DNA from: JAGVPT01 sp049578505
GTDB taxonomy: Bacteria; Bacteroidota; Ignavibacteria; UBA10030; UBA8401
NCBI GenBank assembly: GCA_049578505.1
Contig: JBAUMC010000007.1
Location: 36,642-100,641, forward strand
DNA: 64,000 nucleotides
Direction: 5' to 3'
Shown here: positions 34,083 through 42,087 of the stretch, one piece after another
Position numbering within the stretch: position 1 is the stretch's first letter
Layout: each line of letters opens with the position of its first letter
The notes under the pieces: model-generated
What the model was told of the DNA's origin: nothing
The model's input: the letters and a program-made list of their open reading frames with translations, nothing else
Database searches by the model: none
Made by a program: the position numbers and the translations under genes

Positions 34083-34711
34083 ATGCACAATCATATTTTA
34101 CACATATACTGCTCATCGCGCTTCTTATCCCTGGAACGTGTCAAACCCTGCAAGGTGCCGACAAGACCCCTGAGTCGAATGCAGAAATAATGTTTTCACT
34201 GTCGCGTGAAACAGTAAATGGTTTTTGTGCCGACGCGAAAATTCCAGATACCACCGCAGTCAACGTAGATATCGAAAACGGAGAAGTCAATCGTTTTTTC
34301 ACTCAGCCGTTAGTTGAGTCCTTTCGTCAACATTTCATATCACTCTATACACACAGCGGTACATCAAGCATAGCGGTACTTGTTTCGGTTGCTGAAGTCG
34401 GCGTAATGTACGGTGAACCGTTCTCAGGCGGTTTTTTCTCGTCCCGAAAAAGTGAACGAACGGTTGCAGTTGCTCTTCGGTATACGGCAACGCGCACCGT
34501 TGACGGCAAGGTGCTTTGGGCCGGAACGAAGAGAGGATCATCAGTCGACACCGTGTATGTTGATGAAATTCCAAACTTGCAGGAATCGAGCAAATTCGTT
34601 GCGACCGGGGCGATGCCGGACCATTCTGCCTTTGAACGCTTTATCGAGCCGCTTATCATCGCCGGGGCGGCTGGCATCGCGGTGTATCTGTTCTTCACAA
34701 TCAGAAGTTAA
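34079..34711 (+). CDS. Exported protein of unknown function with C-terminal membrane helix
   Basis: 210 residues starting at GTG 34079, which overlaps the GDH stop codon by four bases (GTGA), so translation is coupled. N-terminal signal-like segment (FTHILLIALLIPGTC) and a C-terminal hydrophobic helix (FIEPLIIAGAAGIAVYLFF) close to the end, so the middle 150 residues would be periplasmic. The central part has beta-rich segments such as TSSIAVLVSVAEVGVMYG. I recognise no family. It opens a run of coupled envelope genes (CapA-like, BamD). Confidence 0.65.
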   Translation: MNAQSYFTHILLIALLIPGTCQTLQGADKTPESNAEIMFSLSRETVNGFCADAKIPDTTAVNVDIENGEVNRFFTQPLVESFRQHFISLYTHSGTSSIAVLVSVAEVGVMYGEPFSGGFFSSRKSERTVAVALRYTATRTVDGKVLWAGTKRGSSVDTVYVDEIPNLQESSKFVATGAMPDHSAFERFIEPLIIAGAAGIAVYLFFTIRS

Positions 34712-34714
34712 GCC

Positions 34715-35794
34715 GTGCAGCGGGTGAGAGGCATTTTTGGATTTTCTTTTCGTAAGGCTGGATTGTGTGCAGTTTTTGTTCTTTTATGTATTGTGGCACC
34801 CCGTTATTACGGCATAAGAACTCGCGTGAAGAATGCCGGAGCGCCGGTTCGCCGGGTGGCGACGCTGCTTGCGTTTGGCGACGTGAATCTCGGGAGAATA
34901 GTAGGACAGAAAATTTTGGCCGGAGAAACAGATTTTCCATTTCAAAAAATATCGTACCGTCGTGATTCCACAGATATTGTTTTTGCGAATCTTGAATGCC
35001 AGTTGTCCGACCAGAATGGAGTAACGCAGGACCCGGTTCACAATCTTATTTTCACAGGCCCGCCAAACGGCGCTGAGGCGCTTACAAAGTTCGGGTTTAC
35101 GCACGTCTCAACTTCAAACAATCACGCGTTTGACTACGGCAAACACGCTCTCGTTGAGACACTGGATCATTTGGACGGAGAAAATATTGGCCACAACGGC
35201 ACTGTGCGATCCGCCCGGACTCTCTACGAACCGCTGATGTTCGAAAAAAATGGAATTCGATTCGCCTTCTTCGCCGTTACCGATTTGATGAATTTTAAGC
35301 ATGGCTGGCATAATAATGTAGCGACGACGGATACAGGCAAATTATTTCCAGCAATTAGAGAAGCCGCTTCTTCAGTCGACGTCGTCCTGCTCAGTGTTCA
35401 TGGTGGAGAAGAATACAGCGATAGGCCGACTAAGCGGATTGCGAAATTTGATGAGGAATGTGTGAAGGAGGGGGTTACAATCGTTCTCGGCCATCATCCG
35501 CACGTCCCGTACGGAGTTGAACGATACGGAAACAGTTATATAGTTCATTCACTTGGTAATTTCGTCTTTTATCAACCCCAGCTGTTTTGGACGCAATTGA
35601 GTTTTGCCGCAAAAATTACGTTCGAGAAAAAAAGTGCAACGACATCTGTCATCTCGGTAGAATGTATTCCAATCCGGGCTGGATGTCAACCGACGGTGTT
35701 GTCCGATTCAAGCGCGCTGGATCAGTTGCAGAAACGGTTGCAATCATTATCAAATATCCCTATTACTTTGACAGGAAGAGGCTACATCAATTGA
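34715..35794 (+). CDS. CapA family protein (poly-gamma-glutamate synthesis type metallophosphatase-like)
   Basis: 359 residues from GTG 34715. One N-terminal transmembrane helix (LCAVFVLLCIVAPRYYG), then a calcineurin-like domain: LLAFGDVNLGRIVG, FANLECQLSD, STSNNHAFDYGKHAL, LLSVHGGEEY, and LGHHPHVPYGVE. These match the CapA/PgsA group, which is exposed to the periplasm and takes part in capsule or polyglutamate handling; the true substrate is unknown. Starts 3 bases after the previous gene; its TGA overlaps the TTG start of bamD. Confidence 0.88.
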   Translation: MQRVRGIFGFSFRKAGLCAVFVLLCIVAPRYYGIRTRVKNAGAPVRRVATLLAFGDVNLGRIVGQKILAGETDFPFQKISYRRDSTDIVFANLECQLSDQNGVTQDPVHNLIFTGPPNGAEALTKFGFTHVSTSNNHAFDYGKHALVETLDHLDGENIGHNGTVRSARTLYEPLMFEKNGIRFAFFAVTDLMNFKHGWHNNVATTDTGKLFPAIREAASSVDVVLLSVHGGEEYSDRPTKRIAKFDEECVKEGVTIVLGHHPHVPYGVERYGNSYIVHSLGNFVFYQPQLFWTQLSFAAKITFEKKSATTSVISVECIPIRAGCQPTVLSDSSALDQLQKRLQSLSNIPITLTGRGYIN

Positions 35795-36606
35795 ACAAAT
35801 CATTTGCAATTGCAGTATTCAGTTATGGATTAGCGCTTGGAGTTTTCGGTTGCGGTTCGAGCAAAGAAACGGAATATCTTTCTGCCGAAGAGCGTTATAC
35901 TGACGCCATGGCGAAATTTAAGAAGGAAAACTATTTGGAAGCTTCTGAAGACTTCAAAACAGTGACTGTCCAATACCCCGGAAGTTCATTTGCCGACAGC
36001 GCCCAGTTTTTCATCGGAGAGTGCCGCTATCGGCGCGAGGAATATATTCTTTCCGCTTCAGAGTATGATCTCCTTATTCGGACGATGCCGTCCAGCCCTC
36101 TGGTTTTAAAGGCACGGTATATGAAAGCAATGTCCAACTATGCACTTTCGCCGAAATCTGAACTCGACCAAAAATTTACACAAGAGGCGATCGACGATTT
36201 CCAAACCTTTATTGAATACTACCCTGCGGACTCCTTGGCAAAAGTCGCGGCGGCAAAAATCGTCGAATTGAATAACAAGCTTGCGAAGAAAGAATATGAT
36301 AACGGAAAGCTGTATTATCAGCTTGAGTATTACAAAGCTGCAATCGAATACTTTGACGTTGTTCTCGACCGGTATCATGATAGCGACTACGCCGATGATG
36401 CATTGTTGGGAAAGGCGCTTGCTCTGAGAGAACGACGCGACTACGCTAAGGCTCTTGAAGCAATAAATCTTTTTTTTCAAAAGTATCCTTCAAGTGATTT
36501 GAAAAAAGATGCCGAAGCATTAAAAACGAGGATCGAGGCGGACCTTGCCGCTCCGAAGCCTGTTCAAAGAAAGTCACCCGGATTTTCAACCAATGCAGCC
36601 CAATGA
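35791..36606 (+). CDS. bamD: Outer-membrane assembly lipoprotein BamD
   Basis: Component of the BAM complex, which folds beta-barrel proteins into the outer membrane. 271 residues from TTG 35791 (TTGA overlap with the CapA gene). A longer frame from 35587 exists but lies inside capA and has no leader. The proposed N-terminus NKSFAIAVFSYGLALGVFGC is a lipoprotein signal with lipobox VFGC. Five TPR-like repeats follow, e.g. YLEASEDFKTVTVQYPGSSFADSAQFFIGE and YKAAIEYFDVVLDRY. Length and repeat layout are those of BamD. The thioesterase start overlaps its stop (ATGA). Confidence 0.9.
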   Translation: MNKSFAIAVFSYGLALGVFGCGSSKETEYLSAEERYTDAMAKFKKENYLEASEDFKTVTVQYPGSSFADSAQFFIGECRYRREEYILSASEYDLLIRTMPSSPLVLKARYMKAMSNYALSPKSELDQKFTQEAIDDFQTFIEYYPADSLAKVAAAKIVELNNKLAKKEYDNGKLYYQLEYYKAAIEYFDVVLDRYHDSDYADDALLGKALALRERRDYAKALEAINLFFQKYPSSDLKKDAEALKTRIEADLAAPKPVQRKSPGFSTNAAQ

Positions 36607-37088
36607 CAGAGGAATCCTTTTCGGTCGAGCATTCACAAGTTGAGATGACGCAATTAGTGTTGCCCAACGATACCAATCGTCTCGGCAATCTTCTCGGCGG
36701 GCAGTTGATGCACTGGATCGACCTGGCGGCGGCAATCGCAGCGTCCCGGCATTCCCGGCGGGTGTGTGTTACCGCCTCGGTGGACGACTTGAACTTCATC
36801 CATCCCATTAAGCAGGGTGAGGTGGTCATTTTACGCGCTTCGGTGAATTGCGTTTTTCGAACGTCGATGGAAGTCGGAGTGAAAGTGCTTTGCGAAAATT
36901 TACTCACTGGCAAGGTGCTGCATGCAAATTCAGCCTATCTCACATTCGTCTCCATTGACGAGAACGGCACACCTGTTGAGTCGCCGCGCCTTCGGCTGGA
37001 AAAAGATGATGAAAAAAGGCGGCATGCTGATGCCGTCAGGCGCCGTGAAGAGCGGCTTCGACGGCGTTTGAAGACTATTAATGAATAG
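36603..37088 (+). CDS. Acyl-CoA thioesterase, hotdog fold (YciA/BACH-like)
   Basis: 161 residues. Marks: LGNLLGGQLMHWIDLAAAIAA with the central hotdog helix, VCVTASVDDLNFIHPIKQGE, and GTPVESPRL near the end. Hydrolyses acyl-CoA to free acid and CoA in the cytosol; chain-length preference unknown. The C-terminal 30 residues are rich in Arg and Lys (RRHADAVRRREERLRRRLK). Overlaps bamD by four bases (ATGA) and the next gene by eight, so it is translated in the same coupled run. Confidence 0.9.
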   Translation: MTEESFSVEHSQVEMTQLVLPNDTNRLGNLLGGQLMHWIDLAAAIAASRHSRRVCVTASVDDLNFIHPIKQGEVVILRASVNCVFRTSMEVGVKVLCENLLTGKVLHANSAYLTFVSIDENGTPVESPRLRLEKDDEKRRHADAVRRREERLRRRLKTINE

Positions 37089-39366
37089 ATTTTCCGTGGG
37101 ACTTTCCGGCTGCGCGATGAACTTCTCTTTTTTCCCGACGCTTCGTATCCGAAGATTGTTCGGCGAAGTTTTTGTTCTTGCCGGCTTATTTCTTTTTGTT
37201 GCCGTGGGGCAGCAAAAAGATGCGGCAACGCTCGGAATGGTAACCTCTACGGCCCTACCGTTTTCACCGTCACTTGCCACACTTGTTCGATTCAACGCTG
37301 ACCCGTATCCCGATATTTTATGTTATGATCAGGCAAACCAACAGCTTGTAGTCCTGGTCAACAAAGGAGATGGAGTGACGTTTGAATGTAAGAGAATCGG
37401 TTCTTCCACCGATGTGACATTTCTTGCGGCAAAAGATTTGAACAACGACGGTAAGGATGATATTGTTATTGTTCACAGAGCAACAAGCCAGGTTGAGGTC
37501 TGGTTAAGCACGCCTACGGACACGATCTTCACGTCGACAAAATACAGTGTGAATTTTTATCCCGAAAAAGTTCTGCTCGCAGATATCGACAACGACAGCA
37601 CGACAGACATTCTCTGTTTTGGAAAATTATCGTCGGGGATCTCGGTCCTCCTGGGCAACAAAGACGGCACCTTCAAAGAAAAAACGCTCATTCTTCCCGA
37701 AATTCCAGTGGTAGACGCCTCAGTCGTGAAACTGAATGACGACGATTTCCCCGATCTGGTCATTCATAATTGGCTGACAAATGAAATGGTGTTTTACTAC
37801 GGGATGGGGGATCTTCAATTTGCAGAACAGAATATTTTGTCGTTTGGGCAGGATACCGTCGCAATCGTTTTTGGGGATTTCAACAGGGACAATATTCTTG
37901 ACTATGCCGTTGCCTCGTCGACAACCAAAACGCTTCGCTTCTTTGCGGGGGACGGAATGGCAACATACTTTCAATACCAAAGTTTGGAATATAACCACTC
38001 AGTCAACGAATTGACAGTCGCAGCAATTTCCTCGAGATCGGCCGCGGATATTTTGTCGGTAGATGATCAGGGGGGAGTATTCAGCGTTTTTTCCAATCAA
38101 GGTGACGGAATCTTCAACGACGACGTTGTTTTTGGATGCACCTCCAACCCACGCACTACGCTTGTCGGGGACATTGAAAATGACGGATTGAACGATGTGC
38201 TGGTCATCGATTCCCGAGACAGCACGTTGACCTGTTATTGGAACGCGAAGAAGAAATTAGCGCAGGCGAATGACGGCATCGTTAAAGCTGGGGAAATTTC
38301 ATTCGCAGCCGGCAAGAACCCGCTTGGGCTTGTTGTAGGCGATTTCAACGGCGACGGTTATGATGATGTTGCCGTGGCAAACAATGAGTCGTCAACGCTT
38401 TCTCTCTATTACAGCTCGCCTTCCCACCGGATGACGGGACAAATCGGATTCCAAACCGTTGAAAATCCGACAATGATCCGCTTGTATTCGAAGAGCGATT
38501 CATCGCTCACATTTCTCCTTACTCACGAATCAATCGCAAAAGTTTCGGTACTGACACTATATCAGCCCAATCAGGAAATAGTTCAAAAGGCCAGGTTCCT
38601 CTACACCTATGCGATATCGACGGCAGAAAACCCAAGAGTTTTTCTTCCTGACGCCGCTCTTCAAAATAAGGCGATTGAATTCTACGTCTATTCTACTGCG
38701 AAAAAGCGCTCGCTGTCGTATTTCAGGCAAGTCGATGGGGCGAAATTCGTCGAGCGCAACTTTAAGCCTATTATTCCTGCGAGAATTCTTGCAGGTTCAG
38801 TAAGCGATTTTAATGACGACGGCCGACCCGATCTGGCATATATTTATTTTGACGCGGATGCGCTCCATTACAATCTGGGAATAACGTTTAGCGATTCAGC
38901 GGGGCAGTACCAAGGAAAAACGTTGTCATACGTTTTCCCGGATTCAGTGTTAAAAAAATGCTATTTGCTCTTTGCAGATGTGAACGGCGACAACATTCCG
39001 GACTGTATACTCTATTCAACTCCGCTGAATGCCATCCGCATTGCATTAGGCAAAGGGGGCGGGCGCTATGGTGAATTCAACGCTATTGCAGAGAATATTG
39101 ACGTTGCCAATCCCGAACATATTCAAGTACTCGATTTCGACGGCGACGGGATTAACGATATCATGGTCTCGAATGATGAAACATCGGAGTTATATTTTTT
39201 TAAAGGAAAGGGTAATGGAAAGTTTTTACCCGGGACGATGCTATTGCATCTCCCTAAAGAAGCAATGGTTAAGTTTGGAGATTTTAATGGGGATGGGAAT
39301 ATGGATGTTGTGTATACCAATCCTGCGGAGAATCTTGTGACATTCTATTTTACTAAACGAAAGTAA
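37081..39366 (+). CDS. Exported FG-GAP/VCBS-repeat protein
   Basis: 761 residues. An N-terminal hydrophobic segment (FGEVFVLAGLFLFVAVG, about 28-44) is preceded by basic residues, consistent with export. The rest is a chain of calcium-loop repeats: DLNNDGKDDI, DIDNDSTTDI, DFNRDNILDY, DIENDGLNDV, DFNGDGYDDV, DFNDDGRPDL, DVNGDNIPDC, DFDGDGINDI, DFNGDGNMDV. Nine loops are compatible with one integrin-like beta-propeller with extra blades, or two. A role in adhesion or surface ligand binding is suggested. No type IX sorting domain is recognisable at the C-terminus. Confidence 0.85.
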   Translation: MNRFSVGLSGCAMNFSFFPTLRIRRLFGEVFVLAGLFLFVAVGQQKDAATLGMVTSTALPFSPSLATLVRFNADPYPDILCYDQANQQLVVLVNKGDGVTFECKRIGSSTDVTFLAAKDLNNDGKDDIVIVHRATSQVEVWLSTPTDTIFTSTKYSVNFYPEKVLLADIDNDSTTDILCFGKLSSGISVLLGNKDGTFKEKTLILPEIPVVDASVVKLNDDDFPDLVIHNWLTNEMVFYYGMGDLQFAEQNILSFGQDTVAIVFGDFNRDNILDYAVASSTTKTLRFFAGDGMATYFQYQSLEYNHSVNELTVAAISSRSAADILSVDDQGGVFSVFSNQGDGIFNDDVVFGCTSNPRTTLVGDIENDGLNDVLVIDSRDSTLTCYWNAKKKLAQANDGIVKAGEISFAAGKNPLGLVVGDFNGDGYDDVAVANNESSTLSLYYSSPSHRMTGQIGFQTVENPTMIRLYSKSDSSLTFLLTHESIAKVSVLTLYQPNQEIVQKARFLYTYAISTAENPRVFLPDAALQNKAIEFYVYSTAKKRSLSYFRQVDGAKFVERNFKPIIPARILAGSVSDFNDDGRPDLAYIYFDADALHYNLGITFSDSAGQYQGKTLSYVFPDSVLKKCYLLFADVNGDNIPDCILYSTPLNAIRIALGKGGGRYGEFNAIAENIDVANPEHIQVLDFDGDGINDIMVSNDETSELYFFKGKGNGKFLPGTMLLHLPKEAMVKFGDFNGDGNMDVVYTNPAENLVTFYFTKRK

Positions 39367-39423
39367 TATCTTGATAAATCTTCCACTGCTTATCGAAGAC
39401 AAAGACCATCGTTGTTCCGGTGT

Positions 39424-40098
39424 ATGGACAGCGAACCGATGAAAACGATATCAGTTTCCGTCGAATCGCTTTCCAAAGCCTTCAATCGCCGAATTATTTT
39501 TGATAACATCACGTTTTCTCTCAGAGAACGGCAGTCGGTTGCGGTTACGGGAAAGAACGGATCGGGAAAGTCGACCCTCGCAAAAATATTATGCGGCCTT
39601 CTCTCTCCATCGAGAGGACAAATACGTTGCTCGATTGACGGGGAAGCAATACTCACAGAAGGAATATACCAGCATGTCGGACTCGTCTCGCCGTACATTA
39701 CCATGTACGAGGAATTTTCCGGGATTGAAAACCTTGTTGTCTTTGCCCACATCAGGGGATTACGAGGCAACATTATCGAAGATTCCGAAAATTTATTGAA
39801 GAGGTTTGGAATTTACGCACGACGGAACGACGAAGTGCGTACATATTCCTCCGGAATGAAACAAAGGTTGAAATACGCGGCGGCTTTACTTCACCGGCCT
39901 GAGATTCTCGTCCTTGATGAACCCACTGCAAATCTCGATGAGGAAGGAGTCGGGGTGGTACGGAGCACGATGCGTAGTCAAATTGAAAACGGAATACTCA
40001 TTATTGCAACTAACGATAAAGAAGACCTCGATTATGCTCAGAGCCGTATCGATTTGGATTCGGACGGATCAAAGAAATCAAGCCTTGATAGTCGGTGA
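39424..40098 (+). CDS. ccmA: Haem exporter ATP-binding protein CcmA
   Basis: ATPase of the CcmABCD complex, which releases haem-loaded CcmE. 224 residues from ATG 39424; ATG 39439 (MKTISVSVESL) is an equal alternative, as neither has a strong ribosome site. Walker A GKNGSGKST, signature YSSGMKQRLK, Walker B ILVLDEPT. Length fits CcmA. It heads the ccmABCDEF cluster; ccmB follows 24 bases after its stop. Confidence 0.9.
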   Translation: MDSEPMKTISVSVESLSKAFNRRIIFDNITFSLRERQSVAVTGKNGSGKSTLAKILCGLLSPSRGQIRCSIDGEAILTEGIYQHVGLVSPYITMYEEFSGIENLVVFAHIRGLRGNIIEDSENLLKRFGIYARRNDEVRTYSSGMKQRLKYAAALLHRPEILVLDEPTANLDEEGVGVVRSTMRSQIENGILIIATNDKEDLDYAQSRIDLDSDGSKKSSLDSR

Positions 40099-40122
40099 GT
40101 AAAAGTGTATGTTGAAAGAGCC

Positions 40123-40797
40123 ATGAAATCCCTTTTTATTCCGTCTTATTATATCTTTTTGAAAGATTCGCGTTCCGAATTAAGAACCCGCTATGCGCTG
40201 AATGCGCTGTTTATGTTCGTGGTGACAGCGCTCTCCATTATACTCTTCTCTCTCGGGAGTGAATCGATCAGCCAGGATGTGCTTGCCGGAATATTGTGGG
40301 TGGTTATTTTTTTTTCTAGTATGTCAGGTTTGTCGCGGACGTTCGTTAGTGAAGAAGAACGGGGAACCGTTTTGACATTGCAGCTTATCTCGTACGCGAC
40401 GCCGGTCTACGTAGGCAAACTAATTTATAATATAATACTGACGCTGTCGCTTAATGTGGTTATATCGCTGCTATACATAGTGCTGATCAACAACTTCGTC
40501 GTCGCATCATGGGATATTTTTTGGACGACGATATTGCTTGGCAGTTGTGCAATCGCGAGTTCGTCGACGATTATTGCAGCGATCATCGCTAAAGCGAACA
40601 CGAGAGGGACGCTCTATCCGGTACTCTCGTTTCCCATTCTGCTGCCCATGCTCATGACGGTGATTAAAGCAACGCAGCTGTCGCTCGAAGGGGCTTTTTT
40701 TAATGAGGCACTGGGAGAGTTCCAAATTCTTATTTCGTATACCGTCGTGATTATAGCGGTCTCCGTTATTCTATTTGAATTTGTCTGGAAGGATTGA
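40123..40797 (+). CDS. ccmB: Haem exporter permease CcmB
   Basis: 224 residues from ATG 40123, with six hydrophobic segments such as YALNALFMFVVTALSIILFS and LVVIFFSSMSGLSRTF-like stretches; TLQLISYATPVYVGKLIYN is the conserved middle loop of CcmB. Membrane part of the CcmABCD complex. The short N-terminal extension from GTG 40105 is not needed. ccmC starts 6 bases downstream, so the two are cotranscribed. Confidence 0.9.
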   Translation: MKSLFIPSYYIFLKDSRSELRTRYALNALFMFVVTALSIILFSLGSESISQDVLAGILWVVIFFSSMSGLSRTFVSEEERGTVLTLQLISYATPVYVGKLIYNIILTLSLNVVISLLYIVLINNFVVASWDIFWTTILLGSCAIASSSTIIAAIIAKANTRGTLYPVLSFPILLPMLMTVIKATQLSLEGAFFNEALGEFQILISYTVVIIAVSVILFEFVWKD

Positions 40798-40803
40798 AGA
40801 GCG

Positions 40804-41511
40804 ATGACTAAATACTTCATCGGAAAACTAGGCCTCGTGCTTTGGTTGACGCTGGTTATCGTCGCTGGGTTTGCCATGCCGATGGTCCCCGCACCCCAAC
40901 AATGGTACGAACTCCCGATCATACCCGCCCTCGAAGAGAAGGCAAGGATTATTTTCTTCCACGTACCGATGTCGTGGACGACCCTCGTGGCTTTCTTTGC
41001 TTCAATGGCCTACGGCATCTTGTACCTGAAGACAAAAAAATTAGACTATGATCTCAGATCGGTATCGGCCGCAGGCCTTGGAACGATGTTTTGTATTTTG
41101 GCAACAATAACGGGGTCGATATGGGCAAAATTCAATTGGGGCTCTTTTTGGAACTGGGATCCGCGTGAAACTTCGATCTTCGTTCTCTTGTTAATCTATG
41201 GGGCATACTTCGCTCTTCGTTCGGCGATAGATGTAGAAGAAAAGAGGGCGACTCTCTCCGCTGTCTATGCGGTTATTGCAGGAGTTACAGCGCCGTTTTT
41301 CATTTTTGTTATGCCGCGTATCATGCCCGGCTTACATCCCGGCGCGAAAGGCGATGAGGGCGGTTCAACACCGGTGGCCCAGCTTCATATGCCGCCGAAC
41401 ATGAGGGTTGTTTTCTTTGCGTCCATCGTCGGTTTTACACTATTATATTTCTGGATGTTCAACATCAAAGTGCGTTCTGCTCGATTAGAAATCAATTCAC
41501 AACAACATTAG
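40804..41511 (+). CDS. ccmC: Haem handling protein CcmC
   Basis: 235 residues, six transmembrane segments. Carries the tryptophan-rich haem-binding loop WGSFWNWDPRETS in the fourth part of the protein, with conserved histidine in FFHVPMSW before it. CcmC attaches haem to CcmE at the periplasmic face. All features are as in the standard System I protein. ccmD begins 11 bases after its stop codon. Confidence 0.95.
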   Translation: MTKYFIGKLGLVLWLTLVIVAGFAMPMVPAPQQWYELPIIPALEEKARIIFFHVPMSWTTLVAFFASMAYGILYLKTKKLDYDLRSVSAAGLGTMFCILATITGSIWAKFNWGSFWNWDPRETSIFVLLLIYGAYFALRSAIDVEEKRATLSAVYAVIAGVTAPFFIFVMPRIMPGLHPGAKGDEGGSTPVAQLHMPPNMRVVFFASIVGFTLLYFWMFNIKVRSARLEINSQQH

Positions 41512-41522
41512 GAGTGTTGACC

Positions 41523-41654
41523 GTGGAATTCTTGGCTGACCATCAATTGTACATCGTTATGAGCATAGTACTTATTATTTGGTTCGGAATGATTTTTTAT
41601 CTATTTCGGCTTGATAACAAAATCAGCAAGCTCGAAAAAAGCTTACGGAAGTGA
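41523..41654 (+). CDS. ccmD: Haem exporter small subunit CcmD
   Basis: A 43-residue protein from GTG 41523, preceded by AGGAGTG with correct spacing. One transmembrane helix (IVMSIVLIIWFGMIFYLF) followed by a basic, charged tail (RLDNKISKLEKSLRK), which is the pattern of CcmD, the small protein that joins CcmC and CcmE in releasing holo-CcmE. Its place between ccmC and ccmE confirms the assignment. Too short for most gene callers. Confidence 0.88.
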   Translation: MEFLADHQLYIVMSIVLIIWFGMIFYLFRLDNKISKLEKSLRK

Positions 41655-41664
41655 GGCGGATCCC

Positions 41665-42054
41665 ATGAAGGCAAAAATCATCGTTGCTGCGATCGTTATC
41701 GTGGCGTTTATTATTTTCGGTGCGGTTTCATTTTTGGACAGCAATGTTGAATATACCGACTTTGCAAAGGCCGAAAAGACAGCCAAAAAAGTTCAGGTGA
41801 AAGGTGCCTGGGTGAAGGAAAAGGAGACGGAATTCGACGCAAAGGCGGGCCAGTTTATTTTTTATATGAGAGACGATAACCAGCGCGAGGCAAAGGTCGT
41901 GCTCGACGGAGCAAAGCCGAATAATTTTGAACTTGCAACGAGTGTCGTCGCGAAGGGAAGATACAAGGATGGATGTTTTCACGCCACCGAGCTTCTTACA
42001 AAATGTCCCTCCAAATACCAGGGCGATGCAGCTGCGGTAAAAAAAACGTTGTAG
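41665..42054 (+). CDS. ccmE: Haem chaperone CcmE, Cys-type (CxxxY) variant
   Basis: 129 residues from ATG 41665. N-terminal membrane anchor (IIVAAIVIVAFIIFGAVSF), then the OB-fold: VQVKGAWVKE, QFIFYMRDD, VVLDGAKPNNF, SVVAKGRYKDG. The haem attachment site, HxxxY in E. coli, is here C114-P-S-K-Y118 (TGT at 42004). This is the cysteine-type site of the natural CcmE variant described for Desulfovibrio and archaea. There haem is carried on Cys, and the pathway lacks CcmG and CcmH. None of ccmG, ccmH or ccmI is found after ccmF in this window, in line with that variant. The short C-terminal tail after Tyr118 also fits. Confidence 0.93.
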   Translation: MKAKIIVAAIVIVAFIIFGAVSFLDSNVEYTDFAKAEKTAKKVQVKGAWVKEKETEFDAKAGQFIFYMRDDNQREAKVVLDGAKPNNFELATSVVAKGRYKDGCFHATELLTKCPSKYQGDAAAVKKTL

Positions 42055-42087
42055 TTTCCCCAAGTAAAGAAAGCGGAGAGGGAGAGA

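Noticed and set aside
35587..35790. Upstream extension of the bamD frame
   Set aside because: It lies wholly inside the CapA-like gene, encodes no leader, and the TTG at 35791 gives a proper lipoprotein signal.
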